A stretch of DNA of 6,485 nt from Bacteroidales bacterium (lineage in GTDB: Bacteria; Bacteroidota; Bacteroidia; Bacteroidales; ML635J-15), in the NCBI GenBank assembly GCA_017997855.1, contig JAGOEF010000042.1, positions 1-6,485 on the forward strand. The letters run 5' to 3'. Shown here one piece after another: positions 1 through 4,601 of this stretch (within the stretch, counting starts at the first letter, position 1; the number at the start of each line of letters is the position of its first letter). The notes under the pieces were generated by a model. That model was not told the DNA's origin. It ran no database searches and worked only from the letters and a program-made list of their open reading frames with translations. The translations under genes and the position numbers were made by a program.

Positions 1-41
1 GTTAGCCAATCCGGCAGAGAATATATTTTCCCGTGAAAAGC

Positions 42-100
42 TAAAAAATCCCTGTTGTTTTGAAATTCCGACAATTTCATATAACTTTCGTAAAAAATCC
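42..100 (+). repeat. Pair of 10-base direct repeats, TAAAAAATCC
   Basis: The decamer TAAAAAATCC occurs exactly at 42-51 and again at 91-100, 49 bases apart, one copy on each side of the candidate promoter. The second copy sits just before the kinase start codon, and its A run may serve as the A-rich translation-enhancing stretch that Bacteroidota use in place of a Shine-Dalgarno sequence. The copies are short and A-rich, so they could be coincidental; a regulatory role is only a suggestion. Confidence 0.3.
58..89 (+). promoter_or_regulatory. Possible Bacteroidota-type promoter for the kinase-amylase cluster
   Basis: A TTTTG at 58-62 is followed after 19 bases by TAACTTTC at 82-89. This fits the Bacteroidota promoter pattern (TTTG near -33, TAnnTTTG near -7) with one mismatch in the last base of the -7 element. 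A start of transcription around 96 would leave a leader of only about 10 bases before the ATG at 106. The region is AT-rich, so a chance match is quite possible. No other gene in the downstream cluster has room for its own intergenic promoter. Confidence 0.35.
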
Positions 101-105
101 AGCGT

Positions 106-753
106 ATGTTAGGCGACGTATTGCTTATTGCAGAAAAACACCGTATTGCGGCAGCCGCAATCACCCAAATCGTATTGAAAAACTATTTTCCCAAAATGCT
201 GATGGCTATTTCGGGGGAATCGGGCAGTGGTAAATCCGAATTAGCGCACTGCATTGGTAAAGCCCTCGTAAAAGAGCATGGTATCAGAACCAAAATAATT
301 CATTCCGACAACTACTACCGCGTTCATCCGCACCTGCGCACCGAATGGCGCAAACAGCACGGGTTTGAGGCAGTGGGTATGTCCGAAATCGACTGGGAAA
401 CCCTCAACGGCAACATTTCCGACTTCAAAAACAACCGGATATCCGAAATGCCCTGCATCGATATTGTACCCGATGAACCCGACAGGTTAATTACCGATTT
501 CTCGAAAATCGATTTCCTGATTATCGACGGTTTGTATGCCCTGAATGCCGAAGGCGTCGATCTCGGTGTATTTATTGACCTCACCTATCACGAAACAAAG
601 AAAGCCCAGGCTGACCGTGGCAAAGAACCTGTGAATGATTTCCGCTGGAACGTGCTCGAAAAAGAACACACCGAGGTGATGAAACTCAAATCAAAAGCCC
701 GCATCCTTGTTGAAAAAGACTATAGTATCAGTCTGATAGATGCCTTACAATAA
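106..753 (+). CDS. Uridine-kinase-like P-loop NTP-dependent kinase
   Basis: Predicted cytoplasmic kinase of the uridine kinase / phosphoribulokinase P-loop family; the family transfers phosphate from a nucleoside triphosphate to a small hydroxyl substrate (uridine or cytidine in true Udk, giving UMP or CMP by pyrimidine salvage). A clear Walker A, GESGSGKS, lies at residues 37-44. DNYY at 68-71 matches the substrate-side D-x-F/Y-Y motif of uridine kinases, LIIDGLYAL at 138-146 occupies the place of their VxxEGI strand with Asp for Glu, and RGKE at 171-174 fits the lid region. At 215 residues it has normal family length, but about 30 residues precede the P-loop, more than usual. The ATG at 106 is chosen because an in-frame TAA lies at 91-93 and the amphipathic N-terminus looks like real protein; Met31 is an alternative. 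There is no Shine-Dalgarno sequence. The next gene starts 6 bases downstream. The family call is firm; the substrate is not known, so udk is not assigned. Confidence 0.8.
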   Translation: MLGDVLLIAEKHRIAAAAITQIVLKNYFPKMLMAISGESGSGKSELAHCIGKALVKEHGIRTKIIHSDNYYRVHPHLRTEWRKQHGFEAVGMSEIDWETLNGNISDFKNNRISEMPCIDIVPDEPDRLITDFSKIDFLIIDGLYALNAEGVDLGVFIDLTYHETKKAQADRGKEPVNDFRWNVLEKEHTEVMKLKSKARILVEKDYSISLIDALQ

Positions 754-759
754 ACCGGA

Positions 760-2520
760 ATGATAAAACCTCTTCAGATGAAACGACTTCTCATTGCCCT
801 GGCCGGAATTCTCGTGCTCTGGAGCTGCAAACCAAAGCAGCACGACGCCGACATGTATCCCTACGACCTGATGAAAACCGACCAGGCCACCCTGTTGCTT
901 TACGAAGGCGATAACACTTTCCAGACCGATCATTTTTTTGATGCGGATACGCAAATCGATTCGATAGGCTACTCCAGACCGGGATGCCTGCAGGTATCCG
1001 ACGACAAACGCAGTTTTACCCTGACTTGTGATTTCGAAACACTGCCATGGCTCAGCGAGCTGACGTTTTACATTCAGGGGCACCATTATTCAGTACTGTG
1101 CAAAAAAGCATCGCTTACCCGCACTGCATTTGAATTCGAAGTTCCATCAGGAGTCAGTTACAACAAGTTTTTTCTACATGGAAACTTCGGCCGTTATTCC
1201 GATTCTGTCGAAATGAATTTTGAGGGAAAGCGCTGGCAAAAGCACCTCTACCTTGAACCGGGCGATTACACCTATTATTATCGTGGCGATGGCAAAATCT
1301 TATTACCTTCCGATACTGATACCTCCAATGGATTAGCCAAGCTGACCATTAGCGATTCATATGAAAAAACAGCCACAATCCGTTTGAAAAAATACGATAA
1401 GAATACCATAACCATCAGTGCATCGCAAGAGATCGACGAATACTTCATTTTCTGGCAGGGATATCGGATTCCTCCCGATCTATCCGGGCTCGAAGCCATG
1501 GATTACAGTTTTATAATTCCCGCTGCTGCAGCAAAACTCAACACCTCTTCCATCAGAATTATAGCATTCAATCAACAGGGAATTACCAACGACCTGCTGA
1601 TTCCGCTGATAAACGGGGCTGTTGCCAACAATAAATCCACGGGACTGGAATCTTATAACCACTTGCTTCTGTGTTTCGATAAAGACAGCTATGAAGGCAC
1701 TTCCGACAGCCTGACTATCAACAATCTTTGCAATGCGACAGGTTTTAATACACTTTTTATATCCGACGAAAATCTGCCGGCGAATTTCGATCCGCTTTCG
1801 GCATGTATTGACGACAACCTCAACCCAATATACAGCCTTTGTTTTGCCGGCCAAAAAACTTCGGGATATCGGCGTTTACTCGGCAATTGCAACAACAACC
1901 TGATTTTCGACCACCAGTTATTCAACGATGCCTATTCCTGTTTCGACAACGACAGTCTTAGCTTCGGTATCTTAGCAACTGCAATGCGGAAAACCTTACG
2001 GAAACATGGTTATCAGCATCGGTTGGCCAATTTACTACCCACACCCGTCCAGTGGATTAACGCTGTTCGTAACCCGGATACCAAAGCCTACGACAAACTT
2101 CGTCAACTAACGGTTTTTAGCATGTGCATCCCAGGAATACCCGCTCTGCTCACCGGTAATGAACTTATTACCGATATTGATGGAAAAACAATGGTTTTTA
2201 TCCCGCAAAGGATGGCGGCTGAATTGAAAACGATATCTGCAATCCGCACCGAAAACCCGGCCCTGCAGGTGGGCGATTTTAATATTCTTGAATCGGTAAA
2301 TTTCGGCTTCGCATTTCAGCGCAGCTATTTCGATAATGTAGTGGTTGTAGCATTCAACAAATCAGACTTCCGTCAAATTATCGGACTAAATTTGGTTGAC
2401 GTTCCGGCCGGATTACAGTTTACCGATTATTTTGGCTCGATGATTAAACAGGGCGACAACTATGTCAGGCTCGATATGCCCCCGCACTCCTTCGAAATTA
2501 TCACTACAAACCATAAATAA
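760..2520 (+). CDS. Lipoprotein with CBM48-like module and degenerate GH13 barrel (probable pseudoamylase)
   Basis: Probable membrane-anchored alpha-glucan-binding protein derived from a GH13 amylase or neopullulanase. Numbering from the ATG at 760 (586 residues): signal peptide ending at Cys23; a beta-rich domain at about 44-130; a CBM48-like segment at about 133-185 (FFLHGNFG, then W159 and LEPGDYTYYYRGDG); an Ig-like domain at about 200-285; a shrunken GH13 barrel at about 299-500; and a C-terminal beta domain at about 505-584. Barrel landmarks are strand 1 (HLLLCF, 301-306), strand 2 (GFNTLFIS, 328-335), FDHQLFNDA (383-391), CIPGIPALLTGNE (456-468) and the helix ending IRTENPAL (495-502). 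The catalytic motifs are not recognisable: the strand 3-4 segment is absent, position 362 is Phe where acid/base Glu is expected, and WINAVR (432-437) stands where an F-x-x-N-H-D motif is expected. The reading frame is intact, so this is not a decayed gene. The ATG at 778 is the likelier start, as it gives a standard short lipoprotein signal. Catalytic loss is inferred by eye alignment. Confidence 0.75.
   Translation: MIKPLQMKRLLIALAGILVLWSCKPKQHDADMYPYDLMKTDQATLLLYEGDNTFQTDHFFDADTQIDSIGYSRPGCLQVSDDKRSFTLTCDFETLPWLSELTFYIQGHHYSVLCKKASLTRTAFEFEVPSGVSYNKFFLHGNFGRYSDSVEMNFEGKRWQKHLYLEPGDYTYYYRGDGKILLPSDTDTSNGLAKLTISDSYEKTATIRLKKYDKNTITISASQEIDEYFIFWQGYRIPPDLSGLEAMDYSFIIPAAAAKLNTSSIRIIAFNQQGITNDLLIPLINGAVANNKSTGLESYNHLLLCFDKDSYEGTSDSLTINNLCNATGFNTLFISDENLPANFDPLSACIDDNLNPIYSLCFAGQKTSGYRRLLGNCNNNLIFDHQLFNDAYSCFDNDSLSFGILATAMRKTLRKHGYQHRLANLLPTPVQWINAVRNPDTKAYDKLRQLTVFSMCIPGIPALLTGNELITDIDGKTMVFIPQRMAAELKTISAIRTENPALQVGDFNILESVNFGFAFQRSYFDNVVVVAFNKSDFRQIIGLNLVDVPAGLQFTDYFGSMIKQGDNYVRLDMPPHSFEIITTNHK
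778..828 (+). other. Lipoprotein signal peptide and lipobox of the GH13-like protein
   Basis: Read from the ATG at 778 the protein begins MKRLLIALAGILVLWSC: two basic residues, an 11-residue hydrophobic core, and a lipobox LWSC whose cysteine (codon 826-828) would be lipidated by Lgt and become residue 1 after cleavage by signal peptidase II. Trp at -2 is unusual but the rest fits. The six codons from 760 (MIKPLQ) would only lengthen the n-region. The residues after the cysteine, KPKQHDAD, are not an obvious acidic surface-export signal of the Bacteroidota type, so inner-face or outer-face location cannot be decided. Confidence 0.7.
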
Positions 2521-2523
2521 ACT

Positions 2524-3807
2524 ATGTTAACCCGCGACATTCATCCACCCGACTGGTCAAAAAACAAAGTCATTTATGAGGTCAATCTGAGGCAATTTAC
2601 CCCCGAAGGAACCATCAGTGCATTTTTACCACATATACCACGGCTTAAAAGCATGGGCGTAGATATACTTTGGTTTATGCCCATACATCCGATAGGCGAA
2701 AAAAACCGCAAAGGGAGTCTGGGCAGTGCCTATTCGGTGAAAGACTACACGGCTGTAAATCCCGACTACGGCAGCTTTGAGGAATTCAAAAACATGGTCA
2801 GCGAAATTCACAGGCAAGGCATGTATGCAATTATCGACTGGGTGGCAAACCATGCGGCATGGGATAATGTGTGGACCACGAAACATCCTGAGTTTTTCAG
2901 CCACGATGCCGAAGGAAACTTCATGTGCCGAGTTAACGACTGGAACGATGTAATTGATTTCGACTACACAAAACCTGCAATGCGCCAGGCCCTGACCGAT
3001 GCCATGAAATTCTGGGTACGCGAAGCCGATATCGACGGTTTCCGTTGCGACGTGGCCATGATGGTGCCGGTTTCGTTCTGGGAAGAAGCGCGCAGGCAGC
3101 TGCACGAAATTAAACACGTTTTTATGCTCGCCGAAGCCGAAGAGCCTGAACATCATTTTTGTTCGTTCGACGCATCCTACAGTTGGGAAATGCTTCACGC
3201 ATTTACTGCAGCAGCCAAAGGCACAAAAAATGCTAATGCCATAAAGGAGCAATTCAATAATGAGTTGTTGCTGTTCCCTCAAAAAAGTTACCGGTTACGT
3301 TTTATTACCAACCACGACGAAAACTCATGGAATGGTTCAGAATTCGAAAGGTTGGGCCCGGCAGCCGATACACTCATGGTGCTATGCTATACCCTTCCGG
3401 GGATGCCGCTTATTTACACCGGACAGGAAGCCGGCTTATCGCGCAAACTGGCATTTTTCGATAAAGACCTGGTTGAATGGGGAAATTTCCGCAAGCAGTC
3501 GTTGTTTGCTGCGCTGAATGCGCTGAAGCACAAGCACGAAAGTCTGTGGAACGGAGAATATGGCGGAGGTATTGCTTTTGCCCTGTCATCCGACGACAAG
3601 GTGCTGGCATTTGTTCGCTATAAGCACGACGATGTGGTATTAACTGTTGTCAATCTTTCGGGTGGAACCAGCAACCCATCTATCGCATTTCCATCCTGTT
3701 TCAATGGAGTGTATTCCCACTACTTTAAAGGAGAGAAACTTTTGCTAAGCGATGAATGGAAGCTTACACTGAGTGCCTGGGAATATCGTATTTACACCCT
3801 GAACTAA
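2524..3807 (+). CDS. GH13 alpha-amylase-family glycoside hydrolase, complete, no signal peptide
   Basis: Retaining alpha-glucan-active enzyme of family GH13, probably hydrolysing or transferring alpha-1,4 or alpha-1,6 glucosidic bonds in starch, glycogen or maltodextrin. The 427 residues hold all conserved GH13 regions: strand 1 VIYEVNLRQF (16-25), strand 2 GVDILWFMPIHPIG (45-58), region I DWVANH (105-110), region II GFRCD with nucleophile Asp176, region III MLAEAE with general acid/base Glu204, and region IV FITNHD with transition-state stabiliser Asp265. LPGMPLIYTGQE (291-302) is the usual strand-8 segment, followed by a short C-terminal beta domain (about 350-427). Domain B between strand 3 and helix 3 is short, and no carbohydrate-binding module is present. 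No signal peptide or lipobox is visible, so a cytoplasmic site is inferred. It starts 3 bases after the lipoprotein gene, without a Shine-Dalgarno sequence, consistent with coupled translation. GH13 membership and intact catalysis are secure; substrate and product specificity cannot be read from the sequence. Confidence 0.93.
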   Translation: MLTRDIHPPDWSKNKVIYEVNLRQFTPEGTISAFLPHIPRLKSMGVDILWFMPIHPIGEKNRKGSLGSAYSVKDYTAVNPDYGSFEEFKNMVSEIHRQGMYAIIDWVANHAAWDNVWTTKHPEFFSHDAEGNFMCRVNDWNDVIDFDYTKPAMRQALTDAMKFWVREADIDGFRCDVAMMVPVSFWEEARRQLHEIKHVFMLAEAEEPEHHFCSFDASYSWEMLHAFTAAAKGTKNANAIKEQFNNELLLFPQKSYRLRFITNHDENSWNGSEFERLGPAADTLMVLCYTLPGMPLIYTGQEAGLSRKLAFFDKDLVEWGNFRKQSLFAALNALKHKHESLWNGEYGGGIAFALSSDDKVLAFVRYKHDDVVLTVVNLSGGTSNPSIAFPSCFNGVYSHYFKGEKLLLSDEWKLTLSAWEYRIYTLN

Positions 3808-3813
3808 CTTAGC

Positions 3814-4596
3814 CTAAAAACCCAGGGGAAGTACCGGTTGTTTTGGTGCTCTGCTGAACAAGTTTTCGGGATACACCACATCGGTTAAAAATAAACCGTG
3901 CGCCGGTACAGACTGACCCGATTCGCAACGGTTTTTTGCTTCAATTATACTCCGGAATCCTGCTTCGTCAACCCGGCCTTTGGCCACCTCAACCAAAGTT
4001 CCCACAACAGCCCTGACCATGTTTCGTAGAAATCGGTCTGCCCTGATGGTGAATACCAGTATGTCGTCATGTTGTTGCCATTGCGCCAGTTTTATATGGC
4101 AAATATTGGTTTTGGCATTGCCATGAAGTTTACTAAAACTGGTAAAATCAGAATACTCATACAATACCGCCGAAACGCGGTTCAGGTCGTCTACATCGGC
4201 ATTAATTGGCAGGAACCATGAATATTGAGAGAAAAACGGAGATTTTTGCAATGCAATATAATAACGGTACTCACGCTGCACCGCATCGAATCGCGCATGA
4301 AAACCGGAATCAACAGCCTGCACAGAGTAAATTCGGACATTACTTTTCAGAAAACGGTTGAGCCGTATCAAAAGGTCTTCGGTATCGACGGGTGACATCG
4401 CATCGAAATGCATTACATAGTAGGCTGCATGAACACCGGTATCGGTTCTGCCACATCCGGTAACCTCGATGGGTTCGTGAAGCAGCATTCCCAGACTATC
4501 CTGCATAAGTTGCTGCACACTGGGCATTGTGGGTTGCATCTGCCAGCCGCAGAACGCTGAACCATCGTATGCCATTTCGATGCAAAAGCGGGGCAT
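3814..4596 (-). CDS. truA: tRNA pseudouridine(38-40) synthase TruA
   Basis: Converts uridines at positions 38, 39 and 40 of the anticodon stem-loop of many tRNAs to pseudouridine; cytoplasmic, normally a homodimer. The 260-residue length is normal for TruA. Family marks seen are the N-terminal strand with AYDGSAFCGWQ (9-19), the catalytic loop GCGRTDTGVHA (47-57) with nucleophile Asp52, FHARFDA (99-105) followed by REYRYY (108-113) with the conserved Tyr at 110, FLRNMVR (189-195), and the C-terminal VPAHGL (230-235). The ATG at 4596 gives the expected start directly before the first strand. It begins 5 bases after the stop of the large T9SS protein on the same strand, so it is probably co-transcribed with it, and no Shine-Dalgarno sequence is visible. 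Its 3' end faces the GH13 gene with 6 bases between the stop codons. Nothing looks truncated or altered. Confidence 0.96.
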   Translation of the reverse strand: MPRFCIEMAYDGSAFCGWQMQPTMPSVQQLMQDSLGMLLHEPIEVTGCGRTDTGVHAAYYVMHFDAMSPVDTEDLLIRLNRFLKSNVRIYSVQAVDSGFHARFDAVQREYRYYIALQKSPFFSQYSWFLPINADVDDLNRVSAVLYEYSDFTSFSKLHGNAKTNICHIKLAQWQQHDDILVFTIRADRFLRNMVRAVVGTLVEVAKGRVDEAGFRSIIEAKNRCESGQSVPAHGLFLTDVVYPENLFSRAPKQPVLPLGF

Positions 4597-4601
4597 CAGA
4601 G

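Noticed and set aside
1..108. Possible coding fragments in the leader: a plus-strand frame open from 2 to a TAG at 110-112, a plus-strand frame ending at TGA 34-36, and a minus-strand frame starting at ATG 80 and open to the edge.
   Set aside because: All are under 40 codons, they overlap one another and the candidate promoter, and none gives a recognisable family. AT-rich stretches this short are often open by chance. Sequence to the left of the window would settle whether an upstream gene ends here or a divergent one begins.
760..2520. Interpreting the GH13-like lipoprotein as a frameshifted pseudogene of a normal amylase.
   Set aside because: One uninterrupted frame covers signal peptide to C-terminal beta domain, with protein-like composition throughout, and I saw no remnant of the missing barrel strands in other frames.
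2626..3282. A 218-codon open frame on the minus strand inside the GH13 gene.
   Set aside because: It lies wholly antisense to a gene with all GH13 motifs, its translation is rich in His, Cys and Phe without a family pattern, and it is best explained as a shadow of the codon usage of the real gene.
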